Source: Teichococcus coralli (GTDB lineage: Bacteria > Pseudomonadota > Alphaproteobacteria > Acetobacterales > Acetobacteraceae). From it: a stretch of DNA of 64,000 nt. Below, piece after piece: positions 7,640 through 16,482 of the stretch. The stretch's first letter is position 1. Each line of letters begins with the position of its first letter. The position numbers and the translations under genes are program-made. Under the pieces are notes generated by a model. The model was not told the DNA's origin. It was given only the letters and a program-made list of their open reading frames with translations, and made no database searches. The stretch covers positions 62,001 to 126,000 of the forward strand of contig NZ_SNVJ01000011.1 in NCBI RefSeq assembly GCF_009829925.1. The letters run 5' to 3'.

Positions 7640-9007
7640 ATGCCCGCTGAGCTGCGCCAAAACGGCCCCCATGTGATCCTGGACGTCTCCCGGCTGCTGG
7701 GCTGCGGGCGCAAGCGGACTCCCTCCGGCATCGACCGTGTCGAGCTCGCCTATGCGCGCCACTGGCTGCAGGCGCCGCCGGAGCGCTGCTCCTTTGTCGG
7801 CCAGGAGGTGCAGGGCGGCTTCGCCATGCTGCCCCGCCGCCTGGTGGCGGACCTGGTGGCGGCGCTCACCGAGGCCTGGAGCGCCGGCATCGCCAACAGT
7901 CCCGCCTTCCGCCGCGCCGCCCGCATCGGCGCGCTCGGGCGTGGCCGGCTGCTGCTCGGCTTCGGCCGCACCGAGCTCGCGCGCCTGTTGCATTCCCGCC
8001 GCCGGCTCGCCTTCTTGCTGGTTTCCCACCAGGCGCTGGACCGCAGCGGCCCGATCGAGGCGCTGCGCCGCGCCGGCTGCGCCTTTGTGCCGCTGATCCA
8101 CGACCTGATCCCGGTGACGCATCCGGAATATGCCCGCCCCGGGCAGGCCGAGAAGCACCTGCGCCGCATCACCACCACCGCCGCCCTGGCGGACGGCGTG
8201 ATCGTCAACTCGGCTGCCACCGCCGCCGCGCTGGAGCCGCATCTGCGCGGCCGCACCCGGCCGCCATCCGTTCTGGTCGCGCCGCTCGGCATCGACACGC
8301 TGGAGCGCGCCACGCCCACCACGCCGCTGGAGCCCTATTTCGTCGCCCTCGGCACCATCGAGCCCCGCAAGAACCACCTGCTCCTGCTGCATCTCTGGCG
8401 CGAGCTGGCCCGCGTCCAGGGCGCCGCCACGCCGCGCCTGCTGATCATCGGCAAGCGCGGCTGGGAGAACGAGAACATCATCGACATCCTGGAGCGCTGC
8501 ACCGCGCTGCACGGGGTGGTGCAGGAGGTCGGCCAGCTGCCCGACCGCATGGTGGCCGAGCTGATGCAGGGCGCCCGCGCCCTGCTCTTCCCCTCCTTCG
8601 CCGAGGGCTACGGCCTGCCGCTCGCCGAATCCCTGGCGATGGGCGTGCCGGTGGTCTGCTCCGACCTGCCGGCGCTGCGCGAGGTCGGCGGCCAGGTGCC
8701 GGACTACCTCGACCCGCTGGACGGTCAGGCCTGGCGCCAGGCGGTGACCGACTACGCCGCGCTGGACAGCGGCCGGCGCGGCGCGCAGCTCGACCGCCTC
8801 GAAGCCTGGCAGGCGCCGCGCTGGGCCGACCACTTCCGCCTGGTGGACACGCTGCTGGACCGGGTGACCGAGCCGGTCCAGGCGCGCCCGGCGCCCCGGC
8901 CAGGCGCCGCCTGGAGCCAGCCGGCGGGCTGGGGCGGACGCCGCGGCACCGCCTGGGCGGAGCGGCCGGCGGGTCTTGTTGCAGCGCGGGATGAAGCCGT
9001 GCCATGA
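7640..9007 (+). CDS. GT4-type glycosyltransferase
   Basis: This 455-aa glycosyltransferase has a GT-B fold. The N-terminal acceptor domain opens with VILDVSRLLG, and the linker GTIEPRKNHLLLL begins the donor domain. The retaining GT4 signature E-x7-E is Glu322 and Glu330 in EGYGLPLAE. It should transfer a sugar from a nucleotide-sugar to a lipid- or saccharide-linked acceptor at the inner membrane. There is no signal peptide or membrane span. The last 50 residues are Ala/Pro/Gly rich. It is the first gene of the co-directional group leading into the PKS 86 bp downstream, so surface glycoconjugate synthesis is inferred. Donor and acceptor are unknown. Confidence 0.9.
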   Translation: MPAELRQNGPHVILDVSRLLGCGRKRTPSGIDRVELAYARHWLQAPPERCSFVGQEVQGGFAMLPRRLVADLVAALTEAWSAGIANSPAFRRAARIGALGRGRLLLGFGRTELARLLHSRRRLAFLLVSHQALDRSGPIEALRRAGCAFVPLIHDLIPVTHPEYARPGQAEKHLRRITTTAALADGVIVNSAATAAALEPHLRGRTRPPSVLVAPLGIDTLERATPTTPLEPYFVALGTIEPRKNHLLLLHLWRELARVQGAATPRLLIIGKRGWENENIIDILERCTALHGVVQEVGQLPDRMVAELMQGARALLFPSFAEGYGLPLAESLAMGVPVVCSDLPALREVGGQVPDYLDPLDGQAWRQAVTDYAALDSGRRGAQLDRLEAWQAPRWADHFRLVDTLLDRVTEPVQARPAPRPGAAWSQPAGWGGRRGTAWAERPAGLVAARDEAVP

Positions 9008-9093
9008 AAGCCGCCGGTGGGCCGGGTTCTTGCCCGCCCCCCTGGTGAGCGGCCATACGCGGGCGGAGCGCCCCTCGCTCCGCGAAGGCGCAG

Positions 9094-12000
9094 GTGCCAA
9101 AACGGCCGACTGGGCAAATGGAATTGAGCAACGGACCACGCCTCCCCGGCGCCGCGCGCCACGCTGACGCCGTCGCCATTGTCGGCGCGGCCTGCCGGCT
9201 GCCGGGCGCACCCGACCTGGAAGGCCTCTGGAACCTCCTGGCGCGCGGCGGCGACGCCGTGGGCACCCTGCCCGCGGACCGCTTCCCCCAGGCGGCCTTC
9301 CACCACCCGCGCAGGAGCGAGCCCGGCCGCAGCTACAGCTTCGCCGCCGGCCATCTCGGCGACATCAGCGGCTTCGACGCGCCGGCCTTCGGCCTGTCCC
9401 CGCGCGAGGCGGCGGAGATGGACCCGCAGCAGCGCCTGCTGCTGGAGGTCGCCGCCGAGGCGGTGGAGGATGCCGGCTGGCCCGCCGGCCGCCTGGCCGG
9501 CCGCGCCGTCGGCGTCTGGGTCGGCGGCGCCTCGACCGACTACGCCGAGCTGCGGCTGGGCGACGTTTCCGGCGCCGACCGCTACTTCATGACCGGCAAC
9601 ACGCTGTCGATCCTGGCCAACCGCCTGACCAACGTGTTCGACCTGCGCGGCCCCGGCCAGACCGTGGACACCGCCTGCTCCTCCTCGCTGGTGGCGCTGG
9701 ACGCGGCGGTGGCCGCGCTGCGCGCCGGGCGGGTGGAGGCGGCGCTGGTCGGCGGCGTGCAGCTGCTGCTTTCCCCCTTCGCCTTCACCGGCTTCTCGCG
9801 CGCCGGCATGCTTTCCGCGCGCGGCCGCTGCCAGGCCTTCGCCGCCGCCGCCGACGGCTATGTGCGCGGCGAGGGCGCCGGCCTGGTGGTGCTGAAGCCG
9901 CTCGCCGCGGCGCTGGCCGATGGCGACGCGATCCGCGGCCTCGTCCTGGCCACCGGCACCAATGCGGCCGGCCGCACCATCGGCCTGTCCCTGCCCAACC
10001 GGGAGGCGCAGGCCGCCCTGCTCGCCCGGGTGCTGGCCGAGGCCGGCGTGGCGCCGGAGGACTTCGCCTATTTCGAGGCGCATGGCACCGGCACGCAGGT
10101 GGGCGATCCGGCGGAATGCTGGGCCATCGGCACCGTCCTGGGCCAGCCGCGCGGCACGCCGCTGCCGGTCGGCTCGGTCAAGACCAATATCGGCCATCTG
10201 GAGCCCGCCTCGGGTCTGGCCGGGCTGCTCAAGGCGATGCTGGTGCTGGAGCGCGGCGCGCTGCCGCCCAACCTGCACTTCAACGCGCCCAACCCGCAGA
10301 TCGACTTCAACGGGCTGAACATCCGCGTCCCCACCGCGCTGGAGCCGCTGGCGTTGCCGCCCGGCGCCGTGGCGGGGGTGAACAGCTTCGGCTTCGGCGG
10401 CACCAACGCCACCGCGCTGCTCGCCGCACCGCCCGCCGCCGCCACGCCGGAGGCCGCGCCGCCGGATGCGGAAGCGCCGCCGCTGGTGCTGACCGCCCGT
10501 TCCGCCGCCGCGCTGAAGGCCCTGGCCGGCGCCTGGCGGGAGCGCCTGGCCGAACGGCCCGCCACGCCCGCCCTGCGGCGCGGCGCGGTGCGCCACCGCG
10601 ACCTGCATCCGCACCGCCTGCTGCTGCGCGGCGACGCCACCGCCCTGCCGGCGCGGCTCGGCGACTGGCTGGCCGGCAAGCAGCCGGAGGGCGTGACGCA
10701 GGGCCTCGCCCGCCCCGGCCCAACGGCCAGCCCGCTGGCCTTTGTCTTCTCCGGCAACGGTGCGCAGTTCGCCGGCATGGCGCGCGAGGCGATGGCGCAC
10801 AACGCCGCCTTCCGCCGCGCCGTGGAGGAGGCCGATGCCGTGCTGGCGCCGCTCGCCGGCTGGTCCGGCGCCGCGGTGCTGGCCGAGGGCGCCAGCGCCG
10901 GGCAGCTCGCCGGCACCGACATGGCGCAGCCGCTGCTCTTCCTCGTGCAGCGCGGCATCCTCGCCGCCCTGGCCGAGCAGGGGCTGCGGCCCGACCTCTG
11001 CCTCGGCCATTCCGTGGGCGAAGTGGCCGCCGCCCATGCCGCCGGCATTCTCGACCTCCCGCAGGCGGCCCGGCTCGTGGTGGCCCGCTCCCGCGCGCAG
11101 CACCGCCAGCGCGGCATCGGGCGCATGGCGGCGGTGGGCGCCTCCGCCGAGGCCCTCGCCCCCCTGCTCGCCGCCTGCCCGCCCGACGCCTCCGGCCAGC
11201 GAGCCGAGATCGCCGCCTACAACGCCCCCGGCTCGCTCACCCTGGCCGGGCCGGAAGCGGCCATCGACTGGCTGGTGGCCGAGGCCAAGGCCCGCCGCTG
11301 GCCCGCCGTGCGGCTCGACCTCGACTACGCCTTCCACTCGGCGGCCATGGACCCGGTGCGCGCCGCCCTTGCCGCCGATCTCGCCGGCCTCGCGCCGCGG
11401 GCGGAGCGGCACGGCTTCCTGTCCTCCGTCACCGGCACGCGCCTGCCCGGCACGGCGCTCGACGCGGAGTACTGGTGGCGCAACCTGCGCGCGCCGGTGC
11501 GCTTCCAGGCCGCCGCGCAGGCCGCCGCGGCGGCGGGGGCGCGGCTCTTTGTCGAGATCGGCCCGAACCCGGTGCTGCAGGCCTACCTGCGCGACAGCCT
11601 GCGCGCCGCCGAGACCGAGGCGGCGGTGCTGCCCAGCCTGTCGCGCCGCGACCCGCCGGGCGACCCCTTCCCCGCCCTGGCCGACCGCGCCTTCGCCGCC
11701 GGCGCCGACCTGCGCGCCGCCCCCGCCTTCGCCGGGCCGGCGGTCTGGCGCGGCCTGCCCTTCACCCCCTTCGACCGGCAGCGCCACTGGTTCGCCGCCA
11801 CGCCGGAATCCACCCGCCTGACCGATCCGGCGCAGGACCACCCGCTGCTCGGCCTGCGCCAGGGCCAGGAGCCGCTGCGCTGGTCGCGCCTGCTCGACAC
11901 CGCGCTGGAGCCCTGGCTGGCCGACCACCGCCTGGGCGGCGAACCGGTGCTGCCCGCCGCCGCCATGCTGGAGATGGCGCTGGCCGTCGCCGCCCTGCGC

Positions 12001-15000
12001 TTCCCCGAGGCGCCGGCGCTGGAGGTGCGGGAGTTCCAGATCCTGCGCGTCCTGCCGCTGGCGGCGGAGAGCGCGCGCGAGCTGCGCTGCACGCTGGAGC
12101 CCGAAAGCGGCACCCTGCTGCTGGAAAGCCGCCCGCGCCTTTCCGCGGAGGGCTGGACGCTGCACGCACGCGGCCAGGTGGCACCCGCCACCCTCGCCGC
12201 GCTGCCGGAGGCGCCGCCGCCGCGCGGCGAGCCGGGCATGGCGCTGAGCGGCGCCGAGGCGCTGGCCGCCGCCCGCCGCCTGCAGCTCGACTACGGCCCC
12301 GCCTTCCAGGCGCTGCATTCCGTGGAGCGCACCGCCGACGGCCAGGCCGCCACCCTGCGGCTCGGCCTGCCGGAGGCGGCGCCGCCCGATTCGGCGGGCT
12401 GGCTGCTGCACCCGGTGCGGCTGGACGGCGCCCTGCAGGGCCTGGTCGGCCTGCTCGGCGCGGCCACGGAGGCCGAGGGCGGCGCCGTCGTGCCGGTGCG
12501 CTTCGGCCGCCTGGTGCTGCGGCGCGGCGCCCCGGTGCCGGTGAGCGGCGAGCTGCGCCTGCTTCGGCAGGGCGCGCGCAGCGGCCAGTACAGCCTGGCG
12601 CTGCGCGACGGCGGCGGCGAGGTGGTTGCCTGGCTGGAGGATGGCTGGATGCAGCGCATCCCGCTCGGCGCCCGCCGTGGCGTGGGGGAGGCGCTGTTCC
12701 GCGTCCTCCCGCAGCCGGCGCTGGCCTCCCTCGCGCCGGACGGCCCGGTGCCCGACCTGGATGCCGCCACCCGGGCGGCGCTGGCCGAGGACGCGGCGCA
12801 GGACCTTTCCGAGGCGGCGCTGCTGCTGGAGGGCTACGTGGCCGCCAGCGCGCATGCCGCGCTGCGTGCCCATGCCGGCGCGGGCGGCCTGCTGCCGCGG
12901 CCCGGGCTGAACGCCTATGCGCTGGGCCTGCTGCGCGCGCTGGCCGAGGACGGGCTGGCCGAGCCGACGCCGGCCGGCTGGCGGCTGGCGCCGGAGGGCG
13001 AGCTGCCGCCGCCGGCCGAGATCTGGCAGACCGTGCTGGCCGAGGCGCCGGAACTGGCGCACGAGCTGGCCTGGCTGGCGCATGCCGCCGAGCGCCTGCC
13101 CGCCGCGCTGGGCGGCATGGCGAGCGCCGAAGGGCTGCTGCCGGCCCCCGAGGCGGCCGGCTTCGAACGCCTCGCCGGGGTGCTGGCGCGCGCCGTCGCC
13201 GCGCTGGCCGCCGCCTGGCCCGCCGGGCGGCCGCTGCGGGTGCTGGAAGTGGGGGCGCAGGGCGGCACGCTGACCCGCGCCCTGCTGGCCGTGCTGGAAG
13301 CCAGCGGCAAGCCGGTCCGCTACGTCGCCGCCGGCGCGCCGGGCGATGCCCGCGCCGCCTTTGTCCCGGCGCATGCCGAGAGCATCGCCTTTCGCTTCGA
13401 GGCCTGGGACCCTGCCCTGCCCGGTCCCGCGCCGGACCTCGCGGCGGATCTCGTGGTGGGCATCGCCGCCGCCGCCCGCAGCCGCCGGGGCGCCGCCCTG
13501 CTGCCCGCCCTGGCGCCGCTGCTGGCGCCCGGCGGCACGCTGCTGCTGGCCGAGCCCCTGCCCGGCCGCGCCTGGGCCTTTGCCTGCGGCCAGGATGCCG
13601 AAACCGGGGCGAATGGCGCCGCCCTGCCGGACACCGCCGCCTGGGAAGGCGCCGGCGCCATGCCGGACTGGGCGCGCGCCTGGACCGCCCCGCTTGGCTC
13701 CGCGCCCTGGCCCGCCCTTCTGCTGGCCGCCCGCCGCGCCGCAAAGCCGCTGGCGGTCCAGGGGGCGGTCCAGGCGGCTGCCCCCGCGACACCCTTCCAG
13801 ATCCATGCCGATGCCGCCAGCGCCGCGACGCGCGACGCCCTGGCGGAGGCCCTGAAGGCGGCCGGCGCGCAGGTCGCCAGCCTGCCGCTGGAAGCCGCCG
13901 CCGCCCAGCCGCCACGCGCCCTGGCGGGCGCCACGCTGGTGGTGCTTGCCGCGCCGGAAGGCGAGGCCCTGCCGGCCACCCTGGCGCAGGTCACCGCCCT
14001 GGCCGAGGCCGCGCGCGGCCGTGCCGCCGGCTTCACCCTGGTGGCCAGGGGTGCCACGACCGTGCCGGAGGCCGCTGCCCTGCTCGGCCTCGGCCGCGTG
14101 TTGGCCAACGAGATGCCGGAGCTGAAGCTCCGCCGCATCAGCCTGGACGGGGCGCCCGCTCCGCAGGCCGCCGCCGCCCGCCTGCTGCCCGAGCTGCTCG
14201 GCACCGTTCCCGAGCCGGAGCCGGAGCTGCACCTGGCCCCCGGGGGACGGCTGGTGCCCCGGCTGCGGCCTGGCGCCGCTTCCCCGGCGCCGCCGGAGGG
14301 GCCGGCGGTGCTGGCCATCCGCCAGCCCGGCCAGCTTGGCAGCCTGGCCTGGGCGCCGCTGGATCTGCCCGCGCCGGGCCCCGGCGAGGTGGTGGTGCGC
14401 GTCGAGGCCGCCGGCCTGAACTTCCGCGACCTGATGTGGGCGCAGGGCCTGCTGCCGGAGGAGGCGCTGGTCAACGGCTTCGCCGGCCCGACGCTGGGCA
14501 TGGAAATGGCGGGGGTGGTCGAGCAGGCCGGCCCCGGCAGCCCGTTCCAGCCCGGCGAGGCGGTGTTCGGCTTCGCCCCCGCCGCGCTGGCCAGCCGCGC
14601 CCGCACGCGGGTGGAGGCGCTTGCCCGCATCCCGGCGGGGCTCGGCTTCGCCGCCGCCGCCACCGTGCCGGTCGCCTTCCTCACCGCCGTCTATGCGCTG
14701 GAGCGCTGCGCCGCGCTGCGCCCGGGCGAGACGGTGCTGATCCATGGCGGCGCCGGCGCCGTCGGCCTCGCCGCGCTGCAGGTGGCGCGCGCCGCCGGTG
14801 CCCGTGTCGCCGCCACCGCCGGCACCGCCGCCAAGCGCGCCTTTCTGCGCGCCGCCGGCGCCGAGCTGGTGCTGGACAGCCGTGACCCCGGCTTCGCCGA
14901 CCGCCTGCGCGCCGCCTGGCCCGAGGGGGTGGACGTGGTGCTGAACTCGCTGGCCGGCGAGGCGATGGAGCGCAGCCTGGGGCTGGTGAAGCCCTTCGGC

Positions 15001-16482
15001 CGCTTCGTCGAGCTGGGCAAGCGCGACTTCTTCGAGAACCGCCGCGTCGGCCTGCGCCCCTACCGCAACAACCTCACCTATTTCGGCGTGGACGTGGACC
15101 AGCTGCCCAAGGCCCGCCCCGCCCTGGCGCGCGAGCTGCTGGAGGAGATCGCCGCCCGCCTCGCCGCCGGCGCGCTGCGGCCGCTGCCCCATGCCCTTCG
15201 CCCGGCCGGGGCGGTGGAGGCCGCCTTCCGCACCCTCCAGGCCAGCGCGCAGATCGGCAAGCTGGTGCTGACGCCGCCGCCGGTCCCGCCCCGCCCCGCC
15301 GCGCGGCCGGACCCGGCCGCCTGGGCGCCGCCCGCCGGCACCATCCTGGTGGTCGGCGGCACCGGCGGCTTCGGCTTCGAATGCGCCAAGTGGCTGGCGG
15401 CGCGCGGCGCCACCGACCTGGCGCTGCTGTCCCGCCGCGGCGGCGCGGCGCCGGGCGCGGAGGCCGCCGTCACCGCCCTCGCCGCGCTCGGCGCCCGCGC
15501 CACCATCCATGCCGCCGATGCGGCGGACGAGCCTGCCCTGGCCGCCGCCCTGGCGGAGATCCGCGCCGAGGGGCCGCCGCTGGTCGGCGTGGTGCAGGCC
15601 GCCGCCGTGTTCGACGACGCCGCCGCCGCCGCCCTGGATGCGCGCCGCTTCGCCGCCGTGCTGGCGCCCAAGCTCACCGCCGCCGAGAACCTGGACCGGC
15701 TGACCCGGCGGGACCCGGTGGCCCTGTTCCTGCTGTTCTCCTCCGCCACCACGGCGATGGGCAATCCCGGCCAGGCCAACTACGTCGCCGCCAACGCCGC
15801 GCTGGAGGCGCTCGCCCGCCGCCGCCAGGCGGAGGGGCTGCCGGCGCTGGCGGTGGGCTGGGGGCCGATCGCCGATGCCGGCGTGCTGGCCACCCACGCC
15901 GCCACCGCCGAAACGCTGGCCCGCCGCCTCGGCGTGGAGCCGATGCCGGCGGCCGAGGCGCTCTCCGCCCTGCCCGCCATGCTGGCCAGCGGCGAGCCGG
16001 TGCTCGGCCTCGCCCGCATCGGCTGGCGCGAGGCGCGGCTCGCCCTGCCGCTGCTGGAGGAGCCGCTCTTCGAGGCGGTGCGCGGCCGCGCCGAGCTGGC
16101 GGCGGAAACCGGCGCGCTCCGCGAGCACCTGCTCACCCTGCCCCCCGAGGCCGCGCGCGCCCTGCTGCGGCAGACCGTGCGGGAGGAGATCGCCCGCATC
16201 CTGCGCCTGCCCGCCGAGGCGGTGCCGACCGACGCGCCCGTGGCCGGGCTGGGGCTGGACAGCCTGGGCGGGCTGGAGCTGCGCGGCGCGCTGGAGCAGC
16301 GGCTCGGCATGGCGGTGCCGCTCGCCTCGGTGACGGAGGACCTGACCATCGACCTGCTGGCCCGCAAGCTGGCGGAAGGCCTGGCCGGCGGCCAGCCCGT
16401 GGAGGACATGGTGGCGCATCTCGTCGAGCAGTTCGAGCCCAGCGGGCACCCGCCCTCCCGGCAGGCAGAGGTCGCCGAATGA
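9094..16482 (+). CDS. Reducing type I polyketide/fatty-acid synthase, RkpA-like
   Basis: A 2462-aa multidomain synthase. KS: Cys195 (DTACSSSL), His330 (HGTGT), His368 (NIGHLEP). AT: Ser640 (GHSVGE) with YAFHS. DH: His945 (HRLGGEPVLP) and Asp1111 (DGALQ). Next is a methyltransferase-like region with a damaged SAM loop (LEVGAQGG, about 1380). ER: GGAGAVGLAALQ (about 1885). KR: GGTGGFGFE (about 2086) and Tyr2230. ACP: Ser2390 (LGLDSLGG). There is no thioesterase. Domain order KS-AT-DH-psiMT-ER-KR-ACP means full beta-carbon reduction, so an iterative saturated acyl chain is likely. The GTG at 9094 has GAAGG upstream; an ATG at 9118 is the alternative. The stop overlaps the oxoamine synthase start, pointing to decarboxylative release. 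Rhizobial RkpA, required for K-antigen, is the closest remembered parallel. Confidence 0.93.
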   Translation: MPKRPTGQMELSNGPRLPGAARHADAVAIVGAACRLPGAPDLEGLWNLLARGGDAVGTLPADRFPQAAFHHPRRSEPGRSYSFAAGHLGDISGFDAPAFGLSPREAAEMDPQQRLLLEVAAEAVEDAGWPAGRLAGRAVGVWVGGASTDYAELRLGDVSGADRYFMTGNTLSILANRLTNVFDLRGPGQTVDTACSSSLVALDAAVAALRAGRVEAALVGGVQLLLSPFAFTGFSRAGMLSARGRCQAFAAAADGYVRGEGAGLVVLKPLAAALADGDAIRGLVLATGTNAAGRTIGLSLPNREAQAALLARVLAEAGVAPEDFAYFEAHGTGTQVGDPAECWAIGTVLGQPRGTPLPVGSVKTNIGHLEPASGLAGLLKAMLVLERGALPPNLHFNAPNPQIDFNGLNIRVPTALEPLALPPGAVAGVNSFGFGGTNATALLAAPPAAATPEAAPPDAEAPPLVLTARSAAALKALAGAWRERLAERPATPALRRGAVRHRDLHPHRLLLRGDATALPARLGDWLAGKQPEGVTQGLARPGPTASPLAFVFSGNGAQFAGMAREAMAHNAAFRRAVEEADAVLAPLAGWSGAAVLAEGASAGQLAGTDMAQPLLFLVQRGILAALAEQGLRPDLCLGHSVGEVAAAHAAGILDLPQAARLVVARSRAQHRQRGIGRMAAVGASAEALAPLLAACPPDASGQRAEIAAYNAPGSLTLAGPEAAIDWLVAEAKARRWPAVRLDLDYAFHSAAMDPVRAALAADLAGLAPRAERHGFLSSVTGTRLPGTALDAEYWWRNLRAPVRFQAAAQAAAAAGARLFVEIGPNPVLQAYLRDSLRAAETEAAVLPSLSRRDPPGDPFPALADRAFAAGADLRAAPAFAGPAVWRGLPFTPFDRQRHWFAATPESTRLTDPAQDHPLLGLRQGQEPLRWSRLLDTALEPWLADHRLGGEPVLPAAAMLEMALAVAALRFPEAPALEVREFQILRVLPLAAESARELRCTLEPESGTLLLESRPRLSAEGWTLHARGQVAPATLAALPEAPPPRGEPGMALSGAEALAAARRLQLDYGPAFQALHSVERTADGQAATLRLGLPEAAPPDSAGWLLHPVRLDGALQGLVGLLGAATEAEGGAVVPVRFGRLVLRRGAPVPVSGELRLLRQGARSGQYSLALRDGGGEVVAWLEDGWMQRIPLGARRGVGEALFRVLPQPALASLAPDGPVPDLDAATRAALAEDAAQDLSEAALLLEGYVAASAHAALRAHAGAGGLLPRPGLNAYALGLLRALAEDGLAEPTPAGWRLAPEGELPPPAEIWQTVLAEAPELAHELAWLAHAAERLPAALGGMASAEGLLPAPEAAGFERLAGVLARAVAALAAAWPAGRPLRVLEVGAQGGTLTRALLAVLEASGKPVRYVAAGAPGDARAAFVPAHAESIAFRFEAWDPALPGPAPDLAADLVVGIAAAARSRRGAALLPALAPLLAPGGTLLLAEPLPGRAWAFACGQDAETGANGAALPDTAAWEGAGAMPDWARAWTAPLGSAPWPALLLAARRAAKPLAVQGAVQAAAPATPFQIHADAASAATRDALAEALKAAGAQVASLPLEAAAAQPPRALAGATLVVLAAPEGEALPATLAQVTALAEAARGRAAGFTLVARGATTVPEAAALLGLGRVLANEMPELKLRRISLDGAPAPQAAAARLLPELLGTVPEPEPELHLAPGGRLVPRLRPGAASPAPPEGPAVLAIRQPGQLGSLAWAPLDLPAPGPGEVVVRVEAAGLNFRDLMWAQGLLPEEALVNGFAGPTLGMEMAGVVEQAGPGSPFQPGEAVFGFAPAALASRARTRVEALARIPAGLGFAAAATVPVAFLTAVYALERCAALRPGETVLIHGGAGAVGLAALQVARAAGARVAATAGTAAKRAFLRAAGAELVLDSRDPGFADRLRAAWPEGVDVVLNSLAGEAMERSLGLVKPFGRFVELGKRDFFENRRVGLRPYRNNLTYFGVDVDQLPKARPALARELLEEIAARLAAGALRPLPHALRPAGAVEAAFRTLQASAQIGKLVLTPPPVPPRPAARPDPAAWAPPAGTILVVGGTGGFGFECAKWLAARGATDLALLSRRGGAAPGAEAAVTALAALGARATIHAADAADEPALAAALAEIRAEGPPLVGVVQAAAVFDDAAAAALDARRFAAVLAPKLTAAENLDRLTRRDPVALFLLFSSATTAMGNPGQANYVAANAALEALARRRQAEGLPALAVGWGPIADAGVLATHAATAETLARRLGVEPMPAAEALSALPAMLASGEPVLGLARIGWREARLALPLLEEPLFEAVRGRAELAAETGALREHLLTLPPEAARALLRQTVREEIARILRLPAEAVPTDAPVAGLGLDSLGGLELRGALEQRLGMAVPLASVTEDLTIDLLARKLAEGLAGGQPVEDMVAHLVEQFEPSGHPPSRQAEVAE

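Noticed and set aside
10116..14885. A 1589-residue plus-strand frame inside the PKS
   Set aside because: Alternative-frame shadow made of Ala/Arg/Gly; no family features.
8752..16449. A 2565-residue open frame on the minus strand opposite the PKS
   Set aside because: It is a GC-rich antisense shadow: composition is Gly/Arg/Gln/His-rich with no domain, and the plus strand encodes an unmistakable PKS.
16200..16482. Hidden thioesterase or reductase release domain at the PKS C-terminus
   Set aside because: Sequence after the ACP serine is only about 70 residues long and has no GxSxG or Rossmann motif.
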